From Microbacterium allomyrinae (GTDB taxonomy: Bacteria > Actinomycetota > Actinomycetes > Actinomycetales > Microbacteriaceae), in NCBI RefSeq assembly GCF_020682705.1, contig NZ_JAGTTN010000001.1, positions 1 to 64,000 on the forward strand: a DNA stretch of 64,000 nucleotides, in the 5' to 3' direction. The position numbers were made by a program, and so were the translations under genes. The notes beneath the pieces were generated by a model that searched no databases, had not been told where the DNA came from, and saw only the letters and a list, made by a program, of their open reading frames with translations. Of this stretch, positions 22,861-31,669 are shown piece after piece; the stretch's first letter is position 1; every line of letters starts with the position of its first letter.

Positions 22861-22905
22861 CATTGGCCGGTATTGACTTGCGCTGCCAGCATAGCGGGCA
22901 CCGGC

Positions 22906-24078
22906 TCAGCCGACGCAGCGTCCCGACGACACCGCGGTGCTGAGCGACGGCGCCTGGGCGGCCACCGGGGTGAGTTCGGCCATCGTCATCGCGTACCCCC
23001 GCTCCGGGTCGTTCTCGGCACGCGCGAAGACCACGCCGGCGACGGCGCCGTCCTCGGTGAGCAGCGGACCGCCCGAGTTGCCGGGACGCACCTCCGCCTG
23101 CAGCGAATAGATCTCGCGCGGGCTCCACGCTTCGTCGTAGATGTCGGGCACCGTCGCCGTGCCACTGGACAGCACGGCCGCGGAGACCATCGTGAACGGC
23201 CCGCCATGCGGATAGCCCTGGACGACGGCCGCGGTGCCGGCGGCGAGCGTCGCGGAGAACGCCAGCGGCTGCGCGCCCAGATCGTCGACCGCGATCACCG
23301 CGAGGTCGTCCACCGGATCGAAGTACACGATCCGGCCCTCGCGGGCGGCGACACCCGGCAGTTCCACCACCGGGGTCTCGACGCCGGCGACCACGTGCGC
23401 GTTGGTGACGACGCGGTCGGCCGCGATGACGAAGCCGCTTCCCGTCGACGACCGGCCGCACGCGTAGGCAGTGCCCGACACGCGGGCGACGGATGCCGCG
23501 GCCCGCGCGAGCTCCGGATCGTCGAGGGCGATCGGAGGTGCGGGATCGACCGTCGCGGGGCCGAGCAGTTCGCCGAGCTGCGGCAGGCCGTCGTCGAGCA
23601 CCGCTCCGCGGAGCTCTGCCAGTGCGGCGTCGATGGGCGCGGGGGTGACCGCATCGATCACCCGCAAGACAGATGACGAGCCGACGGCCGCCGAAAGGAT
23701 CGGGACACCGGCGACGGCGATCGCGGGCGACACGAGCGCCAGCGCGAAGACCGCGGCGGCGAGAGAGGCGACACCGCCGAGGAACCGTTCGATACCGCGC
23801 AGCTTCAGCTTGTCGGCACCCGAGCGCAGCACCGCTCCCGCCGCGGCGCCCAGCGCGCCACCGATGAACAGCAGACCGACCGCTGTGCCGACCACGGCGA
23901 CGCCGCGCCATTCGGGGGTGGGCACCCAGGCGCTCACGTGCGGCATCAGCCAGTACGCGGCGAAGGCGCCGACGGCGAGTCCGACGAGCGTCCCGATGCT
24001 GGCGAAGAAGCCGCGACGGATGCCGGCGATCACCGCCGCGACCAGAAGGAGCACGATGAGCACGTCGACGACGATCAT
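22906..24078 (-). CDS. MarP-like membrane-anchored serine protease
   Basis: About 390 residues. Four N-terminal transmembrane helices (CvpA-like, residues ~1-125) are followed by a linker and an extracytoplasmic trypsin-like domain. Catalytic triad candidates: His in TNAHVVAG, Asp in DPVDDLAVIAV, Ser in RPGNSGGPL. Two Cys (ACGRSSTGSG and the C-terminal RCVG) could form a regulatory disulfide as in mycobacterial MarP, which supports acid and oxidative-stress resistance. Start chosen at ATG 24078 after GGAGGGAG. Divergent from nrtR. Confidence 0.88.
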   Translation of the reverse strand: MIVVDVLIVLLLVAAVIAGIRRGFFASIGTLVGLAVGAFAAYWLMPHVSAWVPTPEWRGVAVVGTAVGLLFIGGALGAAAGAVLRSGADKLKLRGIERFLGGVASLAAAVFALALVSPAIAVAGVPILSAAVGSSSVLRVIDAVTPAPIDAALAELRGAVLDDGLPQLGELLGPATVDPAPPIALDDPELARAAASVARVSGTAYACGRSSTGSGFVIAADRVVTNAHVVAGVETPVVELPGVAAREGRIVYFDPVDDLAVIAVDDLGAQPLAFSATLAAGTAAVVQGYPHGGPFTMVSAAVLSSGTATVPDIYDEAWSPREIYSLQAEVRPGNSGGPLLTEDGAVAGVVFARAENDPERGYAMTMAELTPVAAQAPSLSTAVSSGRCVG

Positions 24079-24204
24079 CCGCACTCCCTCCGGCTCGTCC
24101 GGCCAGGGTACGCACCCCGCCTGTGAGAGGCCCGCGATTCTCCGCCTGCCGCCGTGGTCGTCCAGGTGCGACATGGCGTGGCGGTCGCCCATGACGGCCG
24201 CGGT

Positions 24205-24233
24205 TTGGCTTCTGGTCACGATGACACTATGAT
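24205..24233 (+). promoter_or_regulatory. Promoter of nrtR-nad unit
   Basis: TTGGCT (24205-24210) and TATGAT (24228-24233) with a 17-bp spacer; predicted start of transcription near 24240, leaving a short leader to the nrtR ATG. Confidence 0.55.
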
Positions 24234-24260
24234 CGAATCCGAGGTTAGGGTCACTATGAC
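24215..24260. promoter_or_regulatory. Paired GTCA-N3-TGAC palindromes, putative NrtR operator
   Basis: GTCACGATGAC at 24215-24225 (between -35 and -10) and GTCACTATGAC at 24250-24260 (overlapping the nrtR ATG at 24256), 35 bp apart. Two dyads placed over one promoter next to a repressor gene suggest autoregulation. Confidence 0.5.
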
Positions 24261-24996
24261 AAGAACAGCGGTCGACGACCACGTGAGCGCCGCCGTCGAT
24301 GCGACGAACGCCACGCGTATCGCCGTGTCGACGGTGATCTTCACGCTACGCCGCCTTCCCGGCGGCGACACACCCGTCGTCGCCCTGCCTCTGGTTCGTC
24401 GCACGCGCGATCCCCACGAGGGCCAGTGGTCGCTTCCCGGGGGCTGGCTCGATGTGGCCGAAGGCCTGGATGCCGCGGCGTCCCGCACTCTCGCCGAGAC
24501 GACCGGCCTCGCACCGAGCTACCTCGAACAGCTCTACGCGTTCGGAGCCGTCGACCGCTCCCCCACCCGCGTCGTGTCGATCGTGTACTGGGCGCTCATC
24601 CGCCCCGAGATCGCATCGAGCGGCGTCGGTCGGAGCGGGGCCGATGCGCTCGAGAACGTCCAGTGGTTCGATGCCGCCTCCCTCCCCCGCCTCGCGTTCG
24701 ACCACAACGAGATCGTGGAGTACGCGCTCTGGCGCCTGCGCAACAAGGTCGGCTACAGCCGCATCGCGCACGGGCTCCTCGCCGACATGTTCACCCTCGC
24801 CGAGCTGCGCGAGGTGTACGAGTCGATCCTCGGGCGGCGCCTGGACCCCGCCAACTTCCGCCGTCAGGTCGAGAACTCCGGAAACCTGATCCCGACCGAA
24901 CTCTTCCGCACCGGCAGCCACCGCCCCGCGCGGCTCTATCGGTACAACCAGGACGTCGAGCTGGCCGATCGCGGCCCCCTCGACGCTCGCGACTGA
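24256..24996 (+). CDS. nrtR: NrtR-type Nudix-related regulator of NAD synthesis
   Basis: About 246 residues: an N-terminal Nudix-like domain (residues ~15-150) and a C-terminal winged helix (~160-235; YSRIAHGLLADMFTLAELREVYESI, RRQVENSG). The Nudix box is degenerate: where active hydrolases have REUxEExG, this has RTLAETTG, consistent with a ligand sensor. NrtR repressors respond to ADP-ribose or related NAD metabolites. The direct linkage to nadABC supports the role. I prefer ATG 24256, with GAGG and AGGG upstream, over ATG 24229 without a ribosome site. Confidence 0.88.
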   Translation: MTRTAVDDHVSAAVDATNATRIAVSTVIFTLRRLPGGDTPVVALPLVRRTRDPHEGQWSLPGGWLDVAEGLDAAASRTLAETTGLAPSYLEQLYAFGAVDRSPTRVVSIVYWALIRPEIASSGVGRSGADALENVQWFDAASLPRLAFDHNEIVEYALWRLRNKVGYSRIAHGLLADMFTLAELREVYESILGRRLDPANFRRQVENSGNLIPTELFRTGSHRPARLYRYNQDVELADRGPLDARD

Positions 24997-25018
24997 CCAC
25001 CCGAACGGAGCACCCGAC

Positions 25019-26368
25019 ATGCCTGCCGTGAACATCGCCCTCCAGCCCCGGCCCGACACCGATGCATCCGTCGACCACGCGATCCAGGCGATCGTCGCCG
25101 GCGCCGGGGCCGGCGAGACGTGCAACACCGATCTCGCGGCCGGTCCGTGGGACTTCGACACGCGCCCCGGCTACGGTCCCGGCTCGTCCATGGGCGACGT
25201 CATCCCGACCGGTTCGCCCCGACAGGGCGAGCTTCCCCAGGAGTACCGCGAGGCCTCCGAAGAGGACCTCGACCGGCGCATCCGCGCCGCGAAGGCGACC
25301 CTCGGCGAGCGCGTCGTGGTGCTGGGCCACTTCTACCAGCGCGAAGAGGTCGTGCTGCACGCGGACTATGTCGGCGACTCGTTCCAGCTGGCCAACGCCG
25401 CTCTAGAGCATCCGGATGCCGACGCCATCGTCTTCTGCGGTGTGCACTTCATGGCCGAGACCGCTGACCTCCTGTCACGCCCCGAGCAGGCGGTCATCCT
25501 CCCGAATCTCGCGGCGGGATGCTCGATGGCCGACATGGCCGACATCGATCAGGTCGAGGAATGCTGGGAGCAGCTCGCCGAGATCTACGGCGACATGGAT
25601 CAGGCGGATGGCGACGGCCTGGTTCCGGTGATCCCCGTCACGTACATGAACTCGTCCGCGGCCATCAAGGGCTTCGTGGGGCGCCACGGCGGGATCGTCT
25701 GCACCTCCTCCAACGCGCGCACGGTGCTCGAGTGGGCGTTCGAGCGCGGGCGCCGCGTGCTGTTCTTCCCCGACCAGCACCTGGGCCGCAACACGGCCAA
25801 GGCGATGGGCGTGCCGCTCGAGCAGATGCCGATGTGGAATCCGCGCAAGGCGTACGGCGGGGCATCCGTCGATCAGCTCGCCGATGCGCGCGTGATCCTC
25901 TGGCACGGCTTCTGCTCGGTGCACCGCCGCTTCAGCGTCGACCAGATCGATCAGGCGCGCGCCGAACACCCCGGAGTGCGGGTCATCGTGCACCCGGAGT
26001 GTCCGATGGAGGTCGTCGACGCCGCCGACGAGGCGGGTTCGACCGACTACATCCGCAAGGCGATCGAGGCGGCGGACGAGCCGACCACGTTCGCGATCGG
26101 CACCGAGGTGAACCTCGTGCAGCGTCTGGCCGCGCAGCACCCGCAGCACGAGATCTTCTGCCTCGACCCGGTCGTCTGCCCATGCTCGACGATGTACCGC
26201 ATCCACCCGGGCTACCTCGCCTGGGTTCTCGAGGGGCTCGTCGCGGGTGAGGTGCTCAACCGCATCACCGTTCCGCAGGATGTCGCCGACCCCGCGCGCC
26301 TCGCCCTCGAGCGCATGCTCGCGGCGAAGCCTCCCGGGGCCCCGGTCGTGGCCGGAAGCCCGTCATGA
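25019..26368 (+). CDS. nadA: Quinolinate synthase
   Basis: [4Fe-4S] enzyme condensing iminoaspartate with dihydroxyacetone phosphate to quinolinate. The 449 residues include GHFYQREEV, HADYVGDSFQLA, AAGCSMADMA, HPECPMEVV and the C-terminal VVCPCSTMYRIHPG, which supply the cluster cysteines and substrate site. The ~75-residue N-terminal extension is usual in actinobacteria. 22 bp after nrtR. A cysteine desulfurase in the same unit probably serves cluster assembly. Confidence 0.96.
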   Translation: MPAVNIALQPRPDTDASVDHAIQAIVAGAGAGETCNTDLAAGPWDFDTRPGYGPGSSMGDVIPTGSPRQGELPQEYREASEEDLDRRIRAAKATLGERVVVLGHFYQREEVVLHADYVGDSFQLANAALEHPDADAIVFCGVHFMAETADLLSRPEQAVILPNLAAGCSMADMADIDQVEECWEQLAEIYGDMDQADGDGLVPVIPVTYMNSSAAIKGFVGRHGGIVCTSSNARTVLEWAFERGRRVLFFPDQHLGRNTAKAMGVPLEQMPMWNPRKAYGGASVDQLADARVILWHGFCSVHRRFSVDQIDQARAEHPGVRVIVHPECPMEVVDAADEAGSTDYIRKAIEAADEPTTFAIGTEVNLVQRLAAQHPQHEIFCLDPVVCPCSTMYRIHPGYLAWVLEGLVAGEVLNRITVPQDVADPARLALERMLAAKPPGAPVVAGSPS

Positions 26369-26407
26369 CTCCCGGTGCGCCCGGTGCTGTCCGCCCCGTC
26401 ACGCCCG

Positions 26408-26457
26408 TGTCCCGAAAGACACCATTCCCGGCCGCGGTGGCCCGCGAAATCGGGACA
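26408..26457. repeat. Small inverted repeat upstream of nadB
   Basis: TGTCCCGA (26408-26415) and TCGGGACA (26450-26457) are perfect complements separated by 34 bases; a related GCGGGAC lies just downstream. Could be an operator, a weak hairpin or chance. Confidence 0.35.
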
Positions 26458-26500
26458 TCAGCGCACGAAAGCGGGACGCGCATGAGTAAAGCGGGGACGC

Positions 26501-28321
26501 ATGAGTGATGTGAGGGCGATCGTGGTCGGTTCGGGCATCGCCGGCCTGCTGACGGCGCTGCATGCGGTCGAGCACGGCTGCCGCGTCACGCTCGTCACGA
26601 AAGACGTGCTCGAGCACGCCAATACGCGCTACGCGCAGGGCGGCATCGCCGGTGTCATGTTCGACGACGATCGGGCCGAGGACCACCTCCGCGACACTCT
26701 CGTCGCAGGCGCCGGGCTGAGCGACCCGGCCGCGGTGCGCGTTCTGGTAGACGAGGGCCCCGACCGCATCCGCGAACTCGTCGCACTCGGGGTCGCATTC
26801 GACCGCGACGGTGCGGGCGCCTACGTCAAGGGTCTCGAGGCGGCGCACTCGTACCCGCGTATTCTTCACGCTGGCGGCGATGCCACCGGCACGGCGATCG
26901 AGAAGGCGCTCGTCGCTCGGCTGCGCGCGAGCGACGTCACCGTCATCGAGCACGCGTTCCTCGTCGATCTCGTGCTGACGGAGGGCCGCGTGACGGGCGT
27001 CGAGCTTCTGGTCGGCGAGCAGACTGGTCCGGGTCCTCTCGGCACGGCCACCGCTCCCATGATGCCGGGGCGCCACGACGTCATCTCGGCCGATGCCGTA
27101 GTGCTCGCGACCGGCGGCGCAGGCGAGCTGTACGCCCACTCCACCAACCCGCCCGTCGCGACCGGCGACGGGATCGCGGCCGCCATCCGGGCGGGCGCCG
27201 CCGTCGCCGACCTGGAGTTCTTCCAATTCCACCCCACTGTGCTCGAAGGCAAGGCGGGCGCAGCCGGTTCGGCGACGAGCGAATCGTTCCTGGTATCGGA
27301 GGCCGTGCGCGGAGAGGGTGCGACCCTCATCGACGAACACGGTCGCCGATTCGCGTTCGACGCTCACCCCGATGGCGAACTCGCCCCTCGCGACGTCGTC
27401 GCGCGGGCCATCGCGCGCCAGATGGAGCTCCAGGACGGTCGTCCGGTGCTCCTGGACGCCACGCACCTCCATTCCACGGATGCCGCCTCTCGAGCCGTCT
27501 TCCTCGCCCGGCGCTTCCCCACCATCGACCGCGCCGTGCGCGACCGCGGCCTCGACTGGGCCCGAGAGCCGATCCCGGTGACCCCCGCGGCGCATTACCT
27601 CATGGGCGGCATCACGACCGACCTCGAGGGACGCACCTCCCTGCCGGGGCTGTACGCCGTGGGAGAGGTGGCCCGCACAGGTGTCCACGGCGCGAACCGG
27701 CTGGCGTCGAACTCACTGCTCGAAGGCGCCGTGTTCGGCGCCCGCGCGGGAGACTCCCTCGCCGCGGACGCGGCATCCGGGAGTTGGCCCGCGAAGGACG
27801 GGGCAACCGCGCGGACGTCGAGTGTCGCGCCGCAGCCTCGGATCGACGCCGCAGCAGCCCGGTCGTTGCGCGAGCGAGGCGCGACCGAGGCGAAACGTCC
27901 CGCACCGCCATTCTCCCGCCCTGCGCTGCAGGAACTCCTCTGGGCGAACGCGGGACTCGTGCGCGATGACGAGGAGCTCGGGAACGCGGCGTCCATCATC
28001 GCCCGCTGGCGCGCCGTGGCTCGCGCGCCGCGCACCGAATACGAGTACGAGAACGAGAACCTGCTCCTCGTCGCCGAGCACCTCGTCACGGCCGCCCGTG
28101 CGCGGCGCGAGTCGGTCGGCGCACACTTCCGGTCCGACGCCCCCGCGGCCGCAGCTCCTCAAGATCCGAGCGTCCCGGCGATCGAGGCCGCTCCCCTTGC
28201 CGCGGTCGCCCCGAATCCGAGGAGTTCCGCCCACTCGACAGCCGCGTCCTCGACACCGCCCTTCTCCGACGCGCGAAGCTCCGTCCACCCCACAGCCCTG
28301 GAAGAGGTCGTCGCATGCTGA
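26501..28321 (+). CDS. nadB: L-aspartate oxidase
   Basis: FAD enzyme making iminoaspartate for NadA. FAD-binding VGSGIAGL at the N terminus, RYAQGGIAG (residues ~45), the GGAGELYAHSTNP block, and MGGITTDLEGRTSLPGLYAVGE in the C-terminal half are typical of the succinate-dehydrogenase/aspartate-oxidase family. At 606 residues it is longer than the usual ~540 because of an Ala/Pro/Ser-rich C-terminal tail (last ~55 residues). Its stop overlaps the nadC start by 7 nt. Confidence 0.95.
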   Translation: MSDVRAIVVGSGIAGLLTALHAVEHGCRVTLVTKDVLEHANTRYAQGGIAGVMFDDDRAEDHLRDTLVAGAGLSDPAAVRVLVDEGPDRIRELVALGVAFDRDGAGAYVKGLEAAHSYPRILHAGGDATGTAIEKALVARLRASDVTVIEHAFLVDLVLTEGRVTGVELLVGEQTGPGPLGTATAPMMPGRHDVISADAVVLATGGAGELYAHSTNPPVATGDGIAAAIRAGAAVADLEFFQFHPTVLEGKAGAAGSATSESFLVSEAVRGEGATLIDEHGRRFAFDAHPDGELAPRDVVARAIARQMELQDGRPVLLDATHLHSTDAASRAVFLARRFPTIDRAVRDRGLDWAREPIPVTPAAHYLMGGITTDLEGRTSLPGLYAVGEVARTGVHGANRLASNSLLEGAVFGARAGDSLAADAASGSWPAKDGATARTSSVAPQPRIDAAAARSLRERGATEAKRPAPPFSRPALQELLWANAGLVRDDEELGNAASIIARWRAVARAPRTEYEYENENLLLVAEHLVTAARARRESVGAHFRSDAPAAAAPQDPSVPAIEAAPLAAVAPNPRSSAHSTAASSTPPFSDARSSVHPTALEEVVAC

Positions 28322-29172
28322 CGCACGCCATCATCGACCGCGTCGTCGCGGCCGCCCTCGAAGAGGATGCACCATGGGGCGACGTGACGAGTGAGTACCT
28401 CATTCCCGAGAACGCATCGGCGCGCGCCGACCTCGTCGCACGCGAGCGCGGCGTGTTCAGCGGCGGCGAAGTCTTCGAGGCGGCGTTCCGCCTGACCGAC
28501 CCGCGCATCGAGGTGCAGCTCGTCGTCGAGGACGGCGAATGGTTCGAGCCCGGCGCGGTGCTCGCGGTGGTGACCGGTCCCGCGCGCGGCGTGCTCACCG
28601 CCGAGCGCATCGGCCTCAACTTCGTCCAGCGGATGTCGGGAATCGCGACGCTCACGGGGACCTACGTCGCCGAGGTCGCCCACACGAAAGCCCGCATCGC
28701 GGACACCCGCAAGACGACTCCCGGACTTCGCGCCTTCGAGCGCAAGGCGGTGCGCGACGGTGGTGGCCGCAACCATCGTCATTCGCTCTCGGACGCCGTC
28801 ATGGCCAAGGACAACCACCTCGCGGTCCTGGCGCAGAAAGGTGCGTCGATCACGGATGCACTCGTCGCCGCGAAGGACCGACTCCCCCACACGACGCATC
28901 TCGAGGTGGAGGTGGACCGGATCGATCAGATCGAGCCGGTGCTCGCCGCGGGCATCGGCACGATCATGCTCGACAACTTCACGCTCGAGCACCTGCGCGC
29001 CGGCGTCGCACAGGTGGCGGGACGCGCTGCCGTCGAGGCGTCCGGGGGCGTCTCGCTCGAGACCGTCCGCGCGATCGCAGAAGCGGGCGTGGATGTCATC
29101 TCGGTCGGCGCTCTCACCCACTCCGCGCGCGCACTCGACCTCGGGCTCGACGTGCGCATCGACGCACCCTGA
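28315..29172 (+). CDS. nadC: Nicotinate-nucleotide diphosphorylase (carboxylating)
   Basis: Quinolinate phosphoribosyltransferase, giving nicotinate mononucleotide. 285 residues with EDAPWGDVTSEYL near the N terminus, RMSGIATLTGTYV, ADTRKTTPGLRAFERKAV (substrate-binding Arg and Lys) and the C-terminal EASGGVSLETVRAIAEAGVD. Translationally coupled to nadB by overlap; completes the de novo pathway nadABC. Confidence 0.96.
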   Translation: MLTHAIIDRVVAAALEEDAPWGDVTSEYLIPENASARADLVARERGVFSGGEVFEAAFRLTDPRIEVQLVVEDGEWFEPGAVLAVVTGPARGVLTAERIGLNFVQRMSGIATLTGTYVAEVAHTKARIADTRKTTPGLRAFERKAVRDGGGRNHRHSLSDAVMAKDNHLAVLAQKGASITDALVAAKDRLPHTTHLEVEVDRIDQIEPVLAAGIGTIMLDNFTLEHLRAGVAQVAGRAAVEASGGVSLETVRAIAEAGVDVISVGALTHSARALDLGLDVRIDAP

Positions 29173-29197
29173 CGGCGCAAACCGCGAAGCGAACGCC

Positions 29198-30352
29198 ATG
29201 AGCATGCTCTACCTCGACAACGCGGCCACGACACCCGTGCGCCCCGAAGTGCTCGACGCCATGATGCCGTTCCTCACGCGGTGGTTCGGCAACCCGTCGA
29301 GCCATCACACCGTGGGCGAGGCGGCCGCCGACGCCCTGGCCGATGCGCGGGCGCGCGTCGCGCGCATTCTCGGCCTGCGTTCGGGCGACATCGTGTTCAC
29401 GTCCGGCGGCACGGAGGCGAACAACCTCGCGGTCAAAGGCATCGGGATCGCCGCTGCGACTGCGCGCGCCGCCGCGCATGTGGTGACGACCCCGATCGAG
29501 CACGAATCGGTCCTCGAATCGGTCGAGTACCTCGAGCGCATCCACGGCTTCGCCGCGACCTACGTCCCCGTGGATTCCTCCGCACGTGTGGCCGCCGATA
29601 CGGTCGCAGGCGCCTTGCGACCCGACACCGCGCTCGTGAGCATCGGGTATGCGAACAACGAGGTCGGAACGATTCAAGATGCCGCAGCGATCGCCTCGGT
29701 CGCGCGCGAGCACGGCGTGCCCGTGCATCTGGACGGCGTCCAGGCGGCCGGGTGGCTCCCGCTCTCGGCGGTCGACCTGGGCTACGACGCCATCTCGCTG
29801 GCCGGCCACAAGCTGGGCGCGCCGAAGGGGACGGGCGTCTTGGGCGTGCGCGGACGCGTCCCACTCGAACCGCTGTTTCACGGTGGCGGTCAGGAGCGCG
29901 GCCGCCGCAGCGGCACCGAAGACGTCGCCGGCGCCGTCGGGTTCGCGACCGCGCTCGACCTCGCCGAAGCAGAGCGGGCAGCAACATCCGCCCGCGTCGC
30001 CGCACTGCGCGATCGGTTCATCGAACGCGTGCTCGCCGCGGTTCCCGCCGCCGCACTCACCGGCGATCCGGTGCACCGGCTGCCAGGGACGGCGAGCTTC
30101 ACGTTCGCCGGCACGAGCGGTGAGGCAGTGCTTCTCGAACTCGAACGACGCGGGGTCGTATCATCGAGCGGATCGGCGTGCGCGGCGGGCAGCGACGAGC
30201 CCTCGCACGTCCTCGTCGCGATGGGCGTGCCGCCCGCCGTGGCGCAGACCGCGGTGCGGTTCACGTTCGCCCACACGCTCGCAGAGCCCTTGGATGCGGT
30301 TGCCGACGCCGTCGCGGCATCGGTCGCCGCCGTCGCCGATCCCGGTCGCTGA
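29198..30352 (+). CDS. Cysteine desulfurase (IscS/NifS family) of the nad operon
   Basis: PLP enzyme of 384 residues that releases sulfur from cysteine. N terminus LYLDNAATTPVRPEV, PLP lysine in LAGHKLGAPKGTGV, and active-site Cys in SSGSACAAGSDEPSHV. A NifS-like gene inside a nadABC cluster is known in several bacteria and probably builds or repairs the NadA iron-sulfur cluster. Start at ATG 29198; ATG 29204 is also possible. 25 bp after nadC. Confidence 0.92.
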   Translation: MSMLYLDNAATTPVRPEVLDAMMPFLTRWFGNPSSHHTVGEAAADALADARARVARILGLRSGDIVFTSGGTEANNLAVKGIGIAAATARAAAHVVTTPIEHESVLESVEYLERIHGFAATYVPVDSSARVAADTVAGALRPDTALVSIGYANNEVGTIQDAAAIASVAREHGVPVHLDGVQAAGWLPLSAVDLGYDAISLAGHKLGAPKGTGVLGVRGRVPLEPLFHGGGQERGRRSGTEDVAGAVGFATALDLAEAERAATSARVAALRDRFIERVLAAVPAAALTGDPVHRLPGTASFTFAGTSGEAVLLELERRGVVSSSGSACAAGSDEPSHVLVAMGVPPAVAQTAVRFTFAHTLAEPLDAVADAVAASVAAVADPGR

Positions 30353-30356
30353 TCTC

Positions 30357-30452
30357 GGCCCGAGCGGATCCGGGCCCGAGCGGATCCCGGCCCGAGCGGA
30401 TCCGGGCCCGAGCGGATCCGTGCCCGAGCGGATCCCGGCCCGAGCGGATCCC
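30357..30452. repeat. Six tandem copies of a 16-bp unit
   Basis: Unit GGCCCGAGCGGATCC(C/G), repeated six times head to tail beginning 5 bases after the desulfurase stop. Units differ only at the last base and once at the first. Each contains the self-complementary GGATCC core. The period is not a multiple of three and no open frame uses it. The remainder of the gap (30453-30591) shows nothing more. Confidence 0.9.
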
Positions 30453-30591
30453 GCCCGCCGCACGAGATCGCGCCCGCGAGGTCATCAGGGGGTCCTCCGC
30501 GAACCCTTCGACCGAGTGTCGATCATCCACCCGGCGAACCGAGCCGACGCAGGCGCGACCCGCGTGCCGAGAGCGCCCATAGGATCGTGAT

Positions 30592-31581
30592 GTGCCTGCC
30601 ATCGTGACCGTGATCGTGCCGGGATACGATGTCGCGGAGTACGCGCGCGAGGCCCTCGATTCGCTCCGATCGCAGACGCTCCGTGACTGGGTCGCGGTGC
30701 TGATCGATGATGCGTCGGGCGACGAGACCGGCGCGATCTTCGATGCGGCCGCCGTGGAAGACGCGCGTTTCCGTGTCGTGCATCATCCGGAGCGACGCGG
30801 ATTGGGAGCGGCGCGCAACACCGGGCTGGACCTGGTGAGTACGCCCTTCGTCGCCTTCCTCGACGCGGACGACCGCATGACGCCGCGCGCGCTCGAACTG
30901 CTCGTCGACACGGTCGTCGCGAGCGGCAGCGATTTCGCTCTCGGCGCGTACGTACGACTGCGGCCCGACTCCGCCGGCGGGTACACCGCGGGCGAAGTGC
31001 AGCCGTGGGTCGCGGCGGCCACTGTCCCGGCGCGCTCCCGAGCGACGCTCGAGGATCACCCCGAGGCAACAGGCAACATCGTGGCGTGGTCGAAGGTCAG
31101 CCGTGCCGACCTCTGGCAGCGTGACGGACTACGCTTTCCGGTCGGCAAGGTCTACGAGGACCAGATCGTCGCACAGCAGATGTACACGCGCGCCCGCTCG
31201 TTCGACGTCATTCCGGATGTCGTCGTCGAGTGGCGCGAACGGGCGGACGGATCATCGATCACGCAGCACAAGAGCGAGCTGCCCGTGCTGCGCGATTACC
31301 TCGAAGCGCTCGCCGGCGGCATCGCGGTGCTCGATACCGCCGGCCACCTGCGGGCTGCGGCATCCCGGGTGCGTCTGATCCTGGCGATGGATCTCCCGCC
31401 ACTCGTCGAGCTGGCGCGAGATCATCCCGACGATGCCTACCGACGCGCTGTCGGCGAATTCGCCCGTGAGCTGTGGGCACGCATCGACGCCTCGGCTTTC
31501 GAGGACGGTCTTCGCGACGAGCCAGGCGACGACGGACCCGACCATCGGGTGACCACCCTGACGGCCGCCCGGCTCTGGTAG
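30592..31581 (+). CDS. Family 2 glycosyltransferase
   Basis: Cytosolic GT-A-fold transferase of 329 residues with no membrane helix. IVPGYDVAEYAREALDSL at the N terminus, DDASGDET for nucleotide binding, GLGAARNTGLDLV and the metal-binding FLDADDRM (about residue 90) are visible; a VYEDQIVAQQMYTRA segment fits the acceptor region. GTG start with TAGGAT (30580-30585) 6 nt upstream, so probably leaderless. Sugar donor and acceptor unknown; no cell-wall cluster surrounds it. Confidence 0.88.
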   Translation: MPAIVTVIVPGYDVAEYAREALDSLRSQTLRDWVAVLIDDASGDETGAIFDAAAVEDARFRVVHHPERRGLGAARNTGLDLVSTPFVAFLDADDRMTPRALELLVDTVVASGSDFALGAYVRLRPDSAGGYTAGEVQPWVAAATVPARSRATLEDHPEATGNIVAWSKVSRADLWQRDGLRFPVGKVYEDQIVAQQMYTRARSFDVIPDVVVEWRERADGSSITQHKSELPVLRDYLEALAGGIAVLDTAGHLRAAASRVRLILAMDLPPLVELARDHPDDAYRRAVGEFARELWARIDASAFEDGLRDEPGDDGPDHRVTTLTAARLW

Positions 31582-31669
31582 CGAGGGACGCCCCGACGAA
31601 CGACGCGGACTGCAGCCACCCGGACGACACCGCCGCGCTGCCGGCCACCGGTGCTGCCGAATCGACCGT

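Noticed and set aside
30357..30452. CRISPR array
   Set aside because: Units are contiguous with no spacers, only 16 bp long, and no cas genes are nearby.
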